A stretch of DNA of 64,000 bases, from the NCBI RefSeq assembly GCF_029407905.1, contig NC_073627.1, positions 130,213,697 to 130,277,696 on the forward strand. The letters are read 5' to 3'. A program made the position numbers and the translations under genes. The notes below the pieces were generated by a model. It worked only from the letters and a program-made list of their open reading frames with translations. It searched no databases and had not been told where the DNA came from. This DNA comes from Bubalus kerabau (taxonomy: Eukaryota; Chordata; Mammalia; Artiodactyla; Bovidae). Below are positions 52,545-63,958 of the stretch, piece after piece. Position 1 is the stretch's first letter. Each line of letters begins with the position of its first letter.

Positions 52545-53290
52545 AAATGGATGAGGATAGTTAGGAAAATCCTTGGAAAGAGAAGTACTATTAACATTAT
52601 GGAGAGGACTTACCTTATCAGATATTAAAGACTAATAAAAAGCTAAGGTGATTTATATAGTGGGGCACTGACCTAGACACACCTTATAAAACTTAGAAAC
52701 CTAGAAATTCAGGAACAGACCAACTATATATCAGGTGTCATTTCAAGTAAGTAGAGAAATAAATTTTTCAACAAATGGTATTGGAACACTGGATTAACCA
52801 TTTGGAAAATAAACATATCATTAGAGGTTCACTTTATTAAAAAATAAATGTTAAATGTATTAAAGAGTTAAATATTTAAAAAATTAAATCATTAGTATAA
52901 CCAAAAGAAAATCTAAATGGGTTATTTATAAAGCCATGGATTATTTGCAGGATGTTCTAAGTATACCCCAAAAGCAAAATTATAAAGGTACCAATCTAGC
53001 TACATGAGATTTTTTAAAAAACTCATGTTAAAAAGTTAAAAGACAAGAGAAAAAACTGGAAAAATATTTAGTACACACATTAGGGTTGGGGGTGGGTAAA
53101 GAACTGTAATATATAAAAAGCAGTTTCACAATTCAGTAGGAAAGAGCTAGGTATATTAATAAAAATACTCAACAGGTATGACAATTCAATTCACTAAAAC
53201 GGAGCTCATTAAACACTGAAATACATTCAACCTTTCTGATAAAGAAGTGCAAAATAATAACTTATCAACTGCCCAATTGGCAGAGCTTTT
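52545..53290 (+). mobile_element. L1M LINE ORF2 region, sense, decayed
   Basis: TCAACAAATGGTATTGGAAC, AATCTAGCTACATGAG and AACCTTTCTGATAAAG correspond to the C-terminal half of old L1 ORF2, with many stops and deletions. Confidence 0.65.
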
Positions 53291-53342
53291 GTTTTTGTTT
53301 TTTATTTAGTAATATCTCCCAGTTACATGCTCAAGGGAAGGC

Positions 53343-53373
53343 CTCCCTCCCCCTTCCCCACCCCCACCCCCCA
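53343..53373 (-). other. G-quadruplex motif on the minus strand
   Basis: C-runs at 53343-53373 (CTCCCTCCCCCTTCCCCACC and following) give several G-runs of three to six bases on the minus strand. Confidence 0.7.
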
Positions 53374-53394
53374 TCCACTGCTGTCTGAGGACAG

Positions 53395-53640
53395 ACAGCT
53401 TAGCAATAAGTAGTATAGGATTCCATTGTGAGTCCTGCAGGCAGGTAAGTGGACTTGATTCCCTCTATGTCCTAGCTCTGAGGTCTTGGGTAAGTTACTA
53501 AAACTCTCTAAGACTCAGATGTTTCATCTTAAAAGAGGAATAATAATAGTTCCTAGGCATGTTATGAAAACTAAATGAGACGATGCATATAAAAGCACTT
53601 GACTCTGGTCCACAGTAAGCTTTCCAGAAATGGCATAGAT
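53395..53640 (+). mobile_element. MIR SINE inside an L1M, sense
   Basis: AAGTGGACTTGATTCCCTCT, GGTCTTGGGTAAGTTACTAA and AATAATAGTTCCTAGGCATG are MIR boxes lying between two parts of one L1M. Confidence 0.75.
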
Positions 53641-53641
53641 A

Positions 53642-54140
53642 ACTAAGTTTTAAAATATTTAAAATTTGCATACCCTTTGGCTCAGGCAATGCTAGTCTAA
53701 AGAACGAATCATAGAGAAGCACCCACATTTTGTTTCAAGGCTGTATGCTGCAATGTTGTTAAGATACACACACACATTCACACACACACACACACACAAA
53801 CCAAGAAACTGCACACAATCCACATTTCAACAAGAAAAGATTATCCATGTATGGCCTGGTGGAATACTGGTAAGCCACTTAGAAATACGGAGTAGAGGTT
53901 CTGAAATGGCCCAGAAAGCTCTTCATGATATAAAGTTAAGGAAAATAAGAGCAGGTAACAAGGAGCAAATAATCTGATTTTGTTTAAAAAAAAAAATCAG
54001 AATACATGCCAAGATATCTATAGTGATTATATTAGATAGTGAGGTTATGAGTGATTTTAATTTTCTTCTTTTAATTTGCATTTTCTGAATTGTCCTCAAT
54101 AAACATAAATTACTTTTATAATAAGATAAAGATACTACAA
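53642..54140 (+). mobile_element. L1M LINE 3' end, sense
   Basis: CATACCCTTTGGCTCAGGCA, TGCAATGTTGTTAAGA, ACTGGTAAGCCACTTAG and TTTTAATTTTCTTCTTTTAA are the L1M 3' end. It contains a CA microsatellite at 53767-53800. Confidence 0.75.
53767..53800 (+). repeat. (CA)n microsatellite
   Basis: CA tract with one ATT interruption, inside the L1M 3' end. Confidence 0.9.
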
Positions 54141-54144
54141 GTTT

Positions 54145-54560
54145 TTTTTTAAATCTTAATGTCAACTCTCCAAGTACAAAAGTCGGTCATTAGGAAGGCT
54201 TTTCAAAAGATGCAAAGGATCTTAAAAGCATGCCTTTCTCTTCCCAGCTGGACTAGGTCCAGCAGTGGAGATGGACTCCTCTGGCATGATATTGACTGAA
54301 GTCCTCAAACAGAAATTGCTCAGCTACTCAATGATATCTGTTTATTACTCGGTACATTTGTCCTCATTCTGGGAATGGGGGCTATGATTCCAAGATAATG
54401 TACCTATCCCAAAAGATCAACACCAAATACATTCTGCTATACTCTACAATAACATTTTTCAAAAACACAGAGTAAAACCACTATCTGTGATAAGAGAGAA
54501 AACCGCATCCCAGCCCAAAGCTTCTATCCTTAGAGATCTGTATTTTGTCCATGTGATGGC
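54145..54560. other. Unassigned stretch
   Basis: No gene or repeat recognised. Confidence 0.4.
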
Positions 54561-54564
54561 CTCT

Positions 54565-54950
54565 GCCTGAATCTCCTGCTCTAAGGATGCAATTCTCTCC
54601 TTTCCTCAAGGCCACTTGCTGCCTCGCCACCACTCTTCACCTGCCCGCTCAAAGGCAGAATGAACTATTCTGCAGAACAGAAGGCATTCCACCCCAGGCT
54701 GCCCCGTCTGGGCTCACCTGTGTGTACCTCAGCTCCTGATCGCACCTCTGTCTGCTTCGGGATGCCTGGATTTTCCCCAGGGCCAGTCTGACGGCACCAC
54801 CCCAGAGACCCTGGCATCACCTACACGTATGTTGCAGAAAAGACATGGGTCATAAGCTCATGAGGACAGGGACCCTGTTTGGTACTGTCCACCAGTGCCC
54901 ACTGCAGTGCCTGGCATCCTGAGGTCTTACTTGATAACCATCGGTAGAAG
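54565..54950 (+). mobile_element. L2-like 3' region, sense
   Basis: TCATGAGGACAGGGACCCTG and GCCCACTGCAGTGCCTGGCA match the L2 end. The upstream C-rich part fits the coding end loosely. Confidence 0.55.
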
Positions 54951-55512
54951 GGAGGGCGAGTGTGAGGAGGGAGGGTAACCTGAGATAAAGCCAAGGTCGA
55001 AGCCAAGGTCATCAGCAGAAGCTTTTCTCTACTATAGCTATCTTCCATGGTCCTACTGGCACTGCCTTTCCCAACACATGCCCTGAAAGAGGTCTCATTC
55101 TCAGCAGACTCAGGACTAACAGTGGCCTGCATTTACATCAGCACAGGCGCTAGCTTCCAGCTCCCTCCCTTCAGAGAGCATAATGAGTCATGGTCAACTA
55201 GGGCCTCAGTCTCTTTTCACACCTACTCCCTTTAAGCCTCATCAACTTCATTCTGTCCTTAAGCAGCTGGTTGTCGGAACCCAAGAGCCAGTTGACGTAG
55301 TGAACCCTGAAAAAGAACTCTTGGAATCCTGGCGCAATGGTGTGAATGTGACAAGAGGAAATTTGTTTTCTGGCTCTGTCACCTGAAATATTTGCTAATC
55401 CTCTTAGCCTGACATCATTAGCAAAACTTGACCTGTAAGACTTCTCTGATTTTATTCAAGTAATTGATTAAAGAAAGAATATATATCTTCTCTTAAAGAT
55501 AGATACATAGAA
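54951..55512. other. Unassigned stretch
   Basis: No gene or named repeat recognised. Confidence 0.4.
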
Positions 55513-55514
55513 AA

Positions 55515-55972
55515 TGATAGATCTTCCTCAACTTACAATGGGTTAAATCCTGATAAACCCATCACAAACCGAAAATACTGTTAAGTAAGAAATGCATTTA
55601 ATACATGTAATCTAAGAACATGATAGGCTAGCTTACCTTAAGAATGTTCAGAACACTTATCCTACAGATTTGGACAAAATCATCTAACACGAACCCTATT
55701 TCTTAAAAAAGTGTTGAATATCTCATGTAATTTATTGAACAGTGCACTGAAAGTGTGAGACACAATGGTTGTCTGGGTAGAGGACAGTTTTAACTATATC
55801 GGTTCTCACCATTGTGATCGTGTGACGGAGCAGGATGCTTGCTGCTCACTGCCTCTGCCCAGCATCACGAGAGAGTACTGCACTGCGCTAGACCATGAAA
55901 AGATAAAAATTCAAAATCTGAAGCACGCTTTCTCAGAATGCATACCACTTTTACACAAACCACCATAAGCTG
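55515..55972 (+). mobile_element. Tigger-like (TcMar) DNA transposon remnant
   Basis: CAACTTACAATGGGTTAAAT, AATGCATTTAATACATGTAA, CAAAATCATCTAACACGAAC, GTTGAATATCTCATGTAATT and CAGCATCACGAGAGAGTACT follow a non-autonomous Tigger-type element. No transposase frame is present. Confidence 0.65.
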
Positions 55973-56020
55973 TAGACCATATATAATTTTTTTAAAGCCC
56001 AGGCAAAGAACAGACTGCAA

Positions 56021-56208
56021 ATCAGCGGTCCTCAATCTTTTTGGTACCAAGGAGTGCTTCTGGGGAAGACAAGTTTTCCACAGACTGGAGGCGGTGGAAT
56101 GGTTTGGGGATGATTCAAGTGCATTACATTTATTGTGTGCTTTATTTCTATTATCACCACATGAGATTATCAGGCATTAGATCCCAGAGGTTGGGGACCC
56201 CTGCCGTA
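56021..56208 (+). mobile_element. MER1-like hAT-Charlie MITE with terminal inverted repeats
   Basis: CAGCGGTCCTCAATCTTTTT at the left and GGTTGGGGACCCCTG at the right form inverted ends. Internal GATGATTCAAGTGCATTACA, TTTATTGTGTGCTTTATTTC and ATCAGGCATTAGATCC match the MER1/Charlie3 type with an internal deletion. I see no clean 8-bp TSD. Confidence 0.75.
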
Positions 56209-56862
56209 GACACCCACCCCAGACTACTCCCAGATTAACACCTCTTGGGTTTGAGATGCAAACAATGAACAGATGCGTCTAAATGGACCATCTTTTCTAC
56301 CTGGTTGAAAATTCACAAGAGATTCTGCCAAATACCTTCATGGAGTTCACATCTGCTAGTTTCCCAGTTCCCCTAACCTCATCAGTTTGTAACTTCCTCA
56401 ACAAAGTAGTGAGGTCAATGCAATCCATCATGTTTTTGAAGAACTCAGAGGGATCTCGTCTTCCTTTTCTAATTGTTCAGACCACCCTCTGAGCATGCTC
56501 TGAGCACCCACCTTGGAATCATAGCTGGTGAAAGTTCCTGCCAACCGACCTGTACCCCTCAAGCAGCCTCTGTGGACAGTGGTGAGGGCCACACCAGGGA
56601 GGGGTCCTGGCAGCCAGAGTAAGCCCAGCAACAGAAGGAGGACTTGCTGGTTTGAGAGTGGAAAGCATGCCAGGGATGAGAAGGAAGAGCCCCATCCGGG
56701 CCACATGCTGATGTGGCTCTCACTCTCTCAGAAGGAGGAAAGAAGCCCAAAAGGCAGAAACTGCTGGGGAAGATCATTCCTGTAAAGAACAGCAGGGTTC
56801 TAATTCCAGTTCACCTGCAATCTCACTGTGTGGCTTTAGCAAATCAGCCCTCTTCTCTTGGT
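56209..56862. other. Unassigned stretch
   Basis: No gene recognised. Overlapping frames on both strands at 56428-56785 have no motif. Confidence 0.4.
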
Positions 56863-56864
56863 AT

Positions 56865-57185
56865 CTAGCCCGTTGGAGCTTCTAGAACAGACACCATGGG
56901 CTGTATGGCTTATAAACCACAGAAACTTCTCCCTCACAGTTCTAGAGGCTGGGAAGTCTAAGATCAAGGCACCAGCAGATTCAGTGTCTTGTGAGAGTCC
57001 AATTCCGGTTTCACAGATGACTGTCTTTTGCTATAACATTACATGGTGGAAAAGGCAAATGAGTTCTCCTGGGTCTCCTTTAACAAAAGACACAAATCCT
57101 AATCACCTAATCACTTCCCAAAGGTTTCACCTCCAAATACTATCACACTTGGAGTCAAAATTTCACATATTAACTGGCAAGAGCA
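56865..57185 (-). mobile_element. MST/MLT1-type LTR (ERVL-MaLR), antisense
   Basis: GGCTTATAAACCACAGAAAC, CACAGTTCTAGAGGCTGGGA, ACCAGCAGATTCAGTGTCTT and CCTAATCACTTCCCAAAGGT follow the reversed MST-type LTR. Confidence 0.75.
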
Positions 57186-57204
57186 GCAGGAAGGAAGGGT
57201 AGGG

Positions 57205-57300
57205 GCACTGGGCCTCAGCTTTCTCATCTGTAAAATGGGGATAGTGACAGGCAGGCAGACAATTGGACCACTTGATCTTCTGAGGTCCCTTTGAAAGCCA
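57205..57300 (+). mobile_element. MIR/MIR3-like fragment, sense
   Basis: GGCCTCAGCTTTCTCATCTG, then CTGTAAAATGGGGATAGTG and CTTCTGAGGTCCCTTTGAAA. Confidence 0.6.
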
Positions 57301-57309
57301 GAAACAAAG

Positions 57310-57353
57310 ACCAGTGCTTCATATTTATAAATGTGGGCCCTAGAACCACAGTG
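57310..57353 (+). mobile_element. MIR SINE, left part of a split copy
   Basis: The left segment ends in the TSD AGAACCACAGTG. The MIR resumes after the Bov-tA with CCTGGGTTTAAATTAGTCAG. Confidence 0.5.
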
Positions 57354-57563
57354 TGCATGTTCAGTCGCTCAGTTACGTCCGATTCTTTGTGATCGCATGG
57401 ACTGTAGCCCACCAGACTCCTCTGTCCATGGGATTCTCCAGGCAAGAATACTGCAGTGGGTTGACATTTCCTCCTCCAGGGGATCTTCCCAGCCCAGAAA
57501 TCGAATCCATGACTCCTGCATTGGCAGGCGGATTCTTTACCACTGAGCCACCTGGGAAGCCCC
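57354..57563 (-). mobile_element. Bov-tA SINE inside a MIR, antisense
   Basis: A reversed Bov-A body (CAGTCGCTCAGTTACGTCCG) is followed by a reversed tRNA-derived head ending CACCTGGGAAGCCCC. A perfect 12-bp TSD AGAACCACAGTG lies at 57342-57353 and 57564-57575. Confidence 0.95.
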
Positions 57564-57720
57564 AGAACCACAGTGCCTGGGTTTAAATTAGTCAGTTACT
57601 ATCCATGCAAATTTAGGCAGATAAGTAAATTTCTCTGTGCCTCAGTTTTCTCATCTGAAAAATGGGAGCAATAAGAATGCTTATCTCCAAGGACCTTGAT
57701 GAAAAGTAGACAATTTACTC
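57564..57720 (+). mobile_element. MIR SINE, right part of the split copy
   Basis: CTGTGCCTCAGTTTTCTCAT and AATGGGAGCAATAAGAATGC are the MIR core and 3' part. Confidence 0.75.
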
Positions 57721-58540
57721 CCATAAAGAACAGAGGCTAAGCCCATGGAATGTGTTTACTCTGACGATGCTGCAGTCCTGATGGGTAATTTCATGCCTGC
57801 TCCCAGGGGACCCAGACAATAACCAGAATTCCCACATTTCTGGTGCCTGGAGGATCTTGTTGAGCTCTAGACAAGAAGAGCTGGACTGGAGAAAGCAAAC
57901 TGCTTCAGAGAGCAGAGAGGCTGGTGTCATCCTCCAAAATATGCTATTGCAGACGTCTCCTAGCCTGACTTTTCTCCAAAGGAGTCAGAATGTGAGGGGG
58001 TTGTGGCAATGTCATGCTCTAGGATCCTAACACTGTTAGGTCAATTACATGATTTATATCATACGAACATCTGAAAGCTTTTAAGCCAGCTTCTTATACA
58101 CATCCAAGCCACATAAGAAAATCTTTTCAGGATATATTTCTTTGTTCTGGGGGCCCTACATCTCCTCTGACATTCTGACTTCTAACTTTTACAAGATGAA
58201 AGAATCCAATTGCCCATTTTCTGTCCTAAAAAATAAATTCTGACTTAAAAACAAGAATAGATAGCTCAGTCTTTACATCCACTGCCCTATTTCTTCCTTA
58301 AACCTAAATGAGACCTACTTTAGTTCCTATTATTTTCGCAGTATTCCTTTTTCTGTAGCTTTCATGATTTCCTTCTTCGTGCATCCAGGCAAATGCCACT
58401 GTAGGGCTCTCTCACAGAAATGCTTAACAATCCCAGATAGTCCTATCTTGACTTTTCTCAAGGGCTCTCCAGTGCCATAATCTGATTTAAGAAAAAAAAA
58501 AAAAAAAGAAAAAATCACCCTGGGAGGGTAATTGAAAAGG
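57721..58540. other. Unassigned stretch with an A-run
   Basis: No gene. An A-rich run at about 58490-58514 may be an old retroposon tail whose body I cannot identify. Confidence 0.4.
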
Positions 58541-58544
58541 GTAC

Positions 58545-58640
58545 CCTACCTACTTTACAGATAAAGAAACCAAAGCTCAGAGAGTCCAGCTCCCATGAAA
58601 GACCATGAGGTCAAGACTTGCAAGAGCCATACTTATATTC
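58545..58640 (-). mobile_element. MIR fragment, antisense
   Basis: CTACTTTACAGATAAAGAAA, then CAAAGCTCAGAGAGTCC. Confidence 0.6.
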
Positions 58641-58905
58641 TGAACACAACTCTCCTCCTCCCTTCAGTTCCCCCTAAGGCATTACAACTCTCTTTCTCCA
58701 AACATCCAAAGGGAGTCATTTGGGTAAAAATCCAGTTGAGTCTTTATACATCAACTTCTTTATCAGTGGTTTTGAGAAAACCACTCTGTTGCTCTGTTCA
58801 GAATCTCTTCTATCCAAATAGGTTTTAGGAATGGCCTGTTGCTACTCAGTGAAGAAATGTTCTGTGGCAGGCAGGAAAAAGGTTGGAACCTGACAGATTT
58901 AGCCA
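58641..58905. other. Unassigned stretch
   Basis: No gene or repeat recognised. Confidence 0.4.
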
Positions 58906-58909
58906 TTCT

Positions 58910-59122
58910 GAATCCCAGGTGGCCGTAGTGGTAAAGAATCCGCCTGCCAATGCTGGAAACGTAAGAAATGTGGGTTCGATCCTTGGGTTGGGAAGATCCC
59001 GGGGAGCAGGGAACAACAACTCACTCCAGTATTCTTGCCTGGAAAAATCCACGGGCAGAGGAGCCTGGTGGGTGACAGTCCATGGGTTCACAGTCAGACA
59101 TGACTGAGTGACTGAGCAACCC
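58910..59122 (+). mobile_element. Bov-tA SINE, sense
   Basis: Head AATCCCAGGTGGCCGTAGTG, B-box GGGTTCGATCC, and a Bov-A body ending GACTGAGTGACTGAGCAAC. Confidence 0.9.
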
Positions 59123-59770
59123 AAGAACCCATCCTCTCAAGACAATCTGCCCAATCACTAGACTCAAAACGACAGCCAGCCCCTGCCACCAAGGAGACTT
59201 TCTGTCTCCAAACCCAGAGCCTGTCCTTCTAGGGGTGGGGCAGGGTGCTAATCCTTGCCCTACATCCCATATCCAAACAAAGACAGGTCTCAAGGACCAG
59301 TGCAGTCTGTGGCTCACCCCATGTCAAAAAGGGAAACCTCTGCAGCCAGACTGGCTACCCATCAGGCTGACAGTCAGCCTTGGGGATGATAGCACCAGCC
59401 TTCTGCCCTCATACCACAGGGCCAGGGCTGCCAACCTGGCTTCTGGCTGCCGAGGTTCCCACAGTTATTTCGGCATGGATCCCTCCCTGCTACTCTCTGC
59501 TTCCCTTCATCAACAAAGCCATTAAGAGAAACGTAAAGCTGATTGCATCTATTATGTCCACCTACAGACCCAACTTGGAGTAAGCTCTGAAATCACTCTG
59601 GGGCCCTCTTTAGACCCTGAGTCATTTTTCGGTTGTTAAAATTAGAATGGGCTCATGGCAGACTTGCTCCTGAATCTAATCGGTGTCAAACATGGCTGGG
59701 TCCTACTCCCATTCAATGTTCTCAGAGGGTACTTCCTCTCATCCTTGACTTCCAGCCAGTCCATCAGGCA
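59123..59770. other. Unassigned stretch
   Basis: No gene recognised. The plus-strand frame at 59235-59525 has no domain support. Confidence 0.4.
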
Positions 59771-59774
59771 GGAG

Positions 59775-59890
59775 CCCACATCCCAGCTGTGCAGAAGGAA
59801 GCACAGGTTCAGTGGGATAGGGGCTTGCCCAAAGACATGTCTCAGCAAGTAACAAAGCCAAGATTAACTAAATCTGCCTGATCTACCTTC
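59775..59890 (-). mobile_element. MIR-like fragment, antisense
   Basis: AAGCACAGGTTCAGTGGGAT, then GGCTTGCCCAAAGACATGTC, fits a reversed MIR core. Confidence 0.45.
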
Positions 59891-60078
59891 TTTCCCCTGC
59901 ACCCTAATCTTTGCTATGTCCCTGGAGATGACCTTGTCCAGCTCCCAGGTGACGTGGGGGTGTGTCCTCCAGTGTCAGCCACAGAAAGCCTCTGTGCTGA
60001 CAGCAAGTACCAGAAACCAGGACCTTGCAGGAGGCCCTTGATAAGCACTGATTGATTTTAAACTATCCTTTCAGACAC

Positions 60079-60211
60079 ACAGAGAAGGCAATGGCAACCC
60101 ACTCCCGTACTCTTGCCTGGAAAATCCCATGGACGGAGGAGCCTGGTAGGCTGCAGTCCATGGGGTCACTAGGAGTCGGACACGACTGAAGCGACTTAGC
60201 AGCAACAGCAG
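60079..60211 (+). mobile_element. Bov-A monomer SINE, sense
   Basis: GAGAAGGCAATGGCAACCCA to GAAGCGACTTAGCAGCAAC is a single unit combining a BOV-A2-type start and end, as if one monomer was lost. A 10-bp TSD TTTCAGACAC lies at 60069-60078 and 60212-60221. Confidence 0.93.
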
Positions 60212-60329
60212 TTTCAGACACTGCAAGCCCAAAGATGGTTGTTTTTCCAGATCTTGGCTCTCTCTCCACAATGTCTTTTATAGCTAGTCACCTATGTGCC
60301 TGCCACACCTGAATGGCTCAGCATTAACC

Positions 60330-60535
60330 CCTCAAAGTCCCACCTCCCTACCTTGGCTAGGGTAGTTCCCTCCTCCCACAGGGTTCTTCTCACATCTCCA
60401 CCTCTGCAAGCCCAGCTCAAAAGTCACTTCCCAGGCTGATAAGCCCTCCCAGGCTGTACCCAGTGAGAATTCATCACACTTCCCTTCATGCTCCTATAGC
60501 CTCTACTTGTACCTTCCTAAGAGTATATTCAAATC
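60330..60535 (+). mobile_element. L2 fragment, sense
   Basis: GCCCAGCTCAAAAGTCACTT, then AAGCCCTCCCAGGCTG and CTTCATGCTCCTATAGCC, are L2 3' coding boxes. Confidence 0.65.
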
Positions 60536-60544
60536 AGCCTCACA

Positions 60545-60785
60545 TGTTTTGTTTTACTTGACAACAACTTCATGGCCCTTATGATGTATTGTGCAGTGGT
60601 TGAAGTCTTCAGCAAATTTAGTTTTTATAACTATTCTTTGAAATAGGTACTATTATTATCACCCACTGTACAGATGAGAACACTGGGGCACAGGAAGGGG
60701 AGTCGCTTGACCAAAATTAACACAGTTGGTAAGTGAGGGCGAAGGAGTCCTGCTCCAGAGTCAGGTGCTCCACTAGAGTAACTTG
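60545..60785 (-). mobile_element. MIR SINE, antisense
   Basis: TTTGAAATAGGTACTATTAT, CCACTGTACAGATGAGAACA and GTCAGGTGCTCCACTAGAGT are reversed MIR in order. Confidence 0.75.
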
Positions 60786-61220
60786 TTCACATGTGAGTTG
60801 CCCACACTGTCACATATATTCGAGTCATGTTCAGATGCCCACAGCCACAGGTGCATCATTCTTGTTCCGAGATGGAGCTCAATGTCCAACACAAGGTCAC
60901 CTCTCCCCCATGACCAGCTAACACTGGCCTGCATATGGGTTCTGGTCCAAACCTCCAGTCTCTCTGAACATCTGTCTCCCTGCTGTGGATGGCCTCCTCT
61001 GGCAGTCCTTCCTGAAGCGCTTAAGAGGATGAAGTCAGAAGCACTTTATCATCCATGAAGCCAACAGCATCTGTAGACACAGCTCTCTTAAAGGGCCTTC
61101 AGGAACGCCCATGATGGATGGCTCCCTGGCATCTGACTTGATCCCCGTGAACCCTGTGAACCCAGAACCACACAGCCCATCTGCCTAGGCCAAAGTGTGC
61201 CCGGCAGCTGTGAGTATGCA
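60786..61220. other. Unassigned stretch
   Basis: No gene or repeat recognised. Confidence 0.4.
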
Positions 61221-61224
61221 AATG

Positions 61225-61388
61225 GCACTGGGCTTAGAGCCTGGCAGACTTAGTAAGTCTCTGCTTACCATCTCACCCTGGGCTCATCACTCTGAGCCTC
61301 AATTTCCCCATCGATAAATGGGGCTAACGGAAGAATTCCTCTTACCAGGTTGTTATTAGATGATGCATTTGGAAGAAATAACAGACTC
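61225..61388 (+). mobile_element. MIR SINE, sense
   Basis: CTTAGAGCCTGGCAGACTTA, CTGAGCCTCAATTTCCCCAT and GGTTGTTATTAGATGATGCA. Confidence 0.75.
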
Positions 61389-62478
61389 TAGCACTACACA
61401 CAATCTGTAATTCTTGTTTAATTGTTGAAAATATCGACTACATAAGGTCATTATCAGAACAAAATAAGAAACCAAACTGCACTTCACACTATACCAGACT
61501 GGGGTAGAAATAAGGTAACACTTCTTTGAATGTTCAAAGATGAGAGGGACAGGGCAGCTCAGGTATTCTGGGAGCACCTTGCTCAGTGCACCCTGGCTCT
61601 ACAGGTGGTTTATGCTGACAGGTTGATGGTCTTCTTCATCTGCACCCCTTGAGGTCACCCTGACCCCACACCTTGAGCCAGGCCCAGCTGCCAGTCTCAG
61701 TTTCATTCAGCTGCCATGTTGGCCACAGAGGCTTGTGATCTGCACTAAAACCAGGGCCCTGAGGGGTCAACCCTGAGCCAGGTTGGCCAGAGCCAAGACG
61801 AAAACTGAGGGTGACAGTTCTCAACACTGAGCACCTTCAGTTTATATTGTATCTGCAGTTACCACCCCCAGGGCCTCCCCCGGGTATCTTAGAGGAGGAG
61901 GGCTATTTCAGCATCAGTTCCTATCTCCAAGTTGCCTGCCCTCAACACCCCCATGCCCTGGGCCCCCACATTAAGTAAAGCTCACCTCAGAGCTCTTTTT
62001 GCCCTTTCCTGCAGCATACCCTTCTCAAAGTTACGCCACCTCTCAGACATGTCCTAACAATTTCAAGCCCCAAAGAGAGGGATCAGAGTCTCATTCCTCT
62101 CCCTCCCAGGGGCCACACTGTTCTTTAGACAATGAAGCCACCGACCCCAGCAACCTTGAAGCTTCCTAACGTAAGGGAGGGGCTTCTAGAATCATCTGAA
62201 TACAGAGCCAGACCAGAATAGGACCTTCTTCTAGTTATACCCACCTCTCTGATTTCCCAAACCAGAAGCACTTGGCTTTATATGTGTGCAGGCGTAAATC
62301 ACCCAGGGGAATAAAACTAAAACCTACAGAAGTCCCTATCCTCAGGAGCCAGAATCCAAAGCAATTCTCAAAGGCCAGTTCTGCAACTTCCTGCCTGCAC
62401 CTCACACCAAAAGAGAAGTATGTCATACCCCAATGCATATTCCACCCTGTGGTGTCTGCTGAACACCCTCTGGGCACT
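61389..62478. other. Unassigned stretch, probably largely single-copy
   Basis: No exon, RNA gene or named repeat could be supported in 1.1 kb. Confidence 0.4.
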
Positions 62479-62479
62479 A

Positions 62480-62735
62480 GATTCTATGCTTTTATTTTAT
62501 TTAGTCTTCAAAACAACGCTGATCATCTGATATCAAACTTCCATGTTATACACCAGGGAAGGGAGGCCCCAAGCGAAGTGACCCCCAACAAGGTTGCCCA
62601 GCAGGGCTGTGAGCCAGACCGGAGCCCCTAGGGCTCGGAAGCCCAGGCTCTTTCTCCTACACCTTGCCTGCTCTGGTGAGCACATGAGGGCACCTGGCAA
62701 AGTGCTTGGAGCACAGGAGGGGCTCAGTAAGGGCC
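62480..62735 (-). mobile_element. MIR SINE, antisense
   Basis: TATTTAGTCTTCAAAACAAC, ACACCAGGGAAGGGAGGCCC and GAGCCAGACCGGAGCCC are reversed MIR boxes. Confidence 0.55.
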
Positions 62736-63037
62736 TGTCACTTTGTTTTGTCCATGGTGGAGCCACCAGGCTGGAATCAGGGCCACAGCCTGCTGAGGAT
62801 CTAGAGTGGCCAAAACAAAGTCAATCAGACCATCTCAAGACCCACTGTCCACATGAGTCCAGCAGGCAGGATGGGCTTAGCTGGGGATGTCATAGCTGGG
62901 GAGCTTCTGGGGTCCCCAAATCTCTCAAACCAAACTCATCATCTCCACACTGCCTGGCCCAGAACTCTTGAGGTCTCAACAAAATACTTGCACATCTGTT
63001 GGCAAGAATCAAAGCTCTTTTTGGAGAAAATAAATAC

Positions 63038-63160
63038 AATTGCCTACCCACTCCAGTATTCTTGCCTGGAGAATTCCATGGACACGGGATCCCCACAGGC
63101 CTCAGTCCATGGGATCACAAAGAGTTGGACACAACTGAGCGACTAACACTTTCACTTTCA
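63038..63160 (+). mobile_element. Bov-A monomer SINE, sense
   Basis: CCACTCCAGTATTCTTGCCT to GAGCGACTAACACTTTCACT is a Bov-A unit with a decayed start. Confidence 0.85.
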
Positions 63161-63775
63161 TCCCAGCCTCCCACTCCTGGGCTGTATGAACTAGCCCAGT
63201 CCAGACATTTCACATTTCAATCAGATATGCCAGGCTTTGTCCCAGTCCCCAAACCTAGCAACCCCCCATGCCTTCCTGGCTGGATCCCAAACTGCTGCTT
63301 ACAGCAGACCGCCCTAACTCCCACACCTCCAAACTCCTGCCTGGGACCCGTGTTCGATAGTTTGCTTGCAGATGGTTTCAGATCTGACACCTGCCAATGA
63401 ATGGATGAATTCTGAAGACACCTGACAGATGACAGGAAGACATGTTAATCACTTCTTGTTCTAGATACTTCTTTCTGTAAGACAGCCTGCTGGGGTAGAA
63501 AACCTCAGCTCCCTGGCTAACTGCTTCCATAGTGTTGTTATCTCACACTGCTCTCCTTACTTAATAGAAAGTTGAATGAATCACCTATGTGAACAACATC
63601 TCTGTGTCTTTGATAAAGATGTTATTGGAAATATCCAAAAGCCCTGGGAGAACAACCCAGAATTAATTACTCTTTGTGCTTAGTTTCAGACACATTTGAT
63701 ATCTGTAACTCTTTATGACTTTTTAAAGTCTTTTCACATTAATCTATTTTTCTCTCTCTCTCCCCTGCCTCCCTC
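63161..63775. other. Unassigned stretch
   Basis: No gene or repeat recognised. A plus-strand frame at 62999-63400 runs out of the Bov-A and is not a gene. Confidence 0.4.
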
Positions 63776-63779
63776 TTCA

Positions 63780-63958
63780 ATGATCTCTACAATAATTCCA
63801 TGGACAAGCAGGGCAGGCATTATTATTATTCCCATTTTACAGATGATAAAACTAAGGTGTACAGAAGTTAAACAACTACTTCAAGGTCACCCTAGTGAGA
63901 ACCAGAGATGGGTCACCCGTGGCAAGTGCAGAGCCCTTTCCGCTGAACCACCTGGCCC
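63780..63958 (-). mobile_element. MIR SINE, antisense
   Basis: CATTTTACAGATGATAAAAC, CAACTACTTCAAGGTCACCC and CGCTGAACCACCTGGCCC are reversed MIR in order. Confidence 0.75.
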
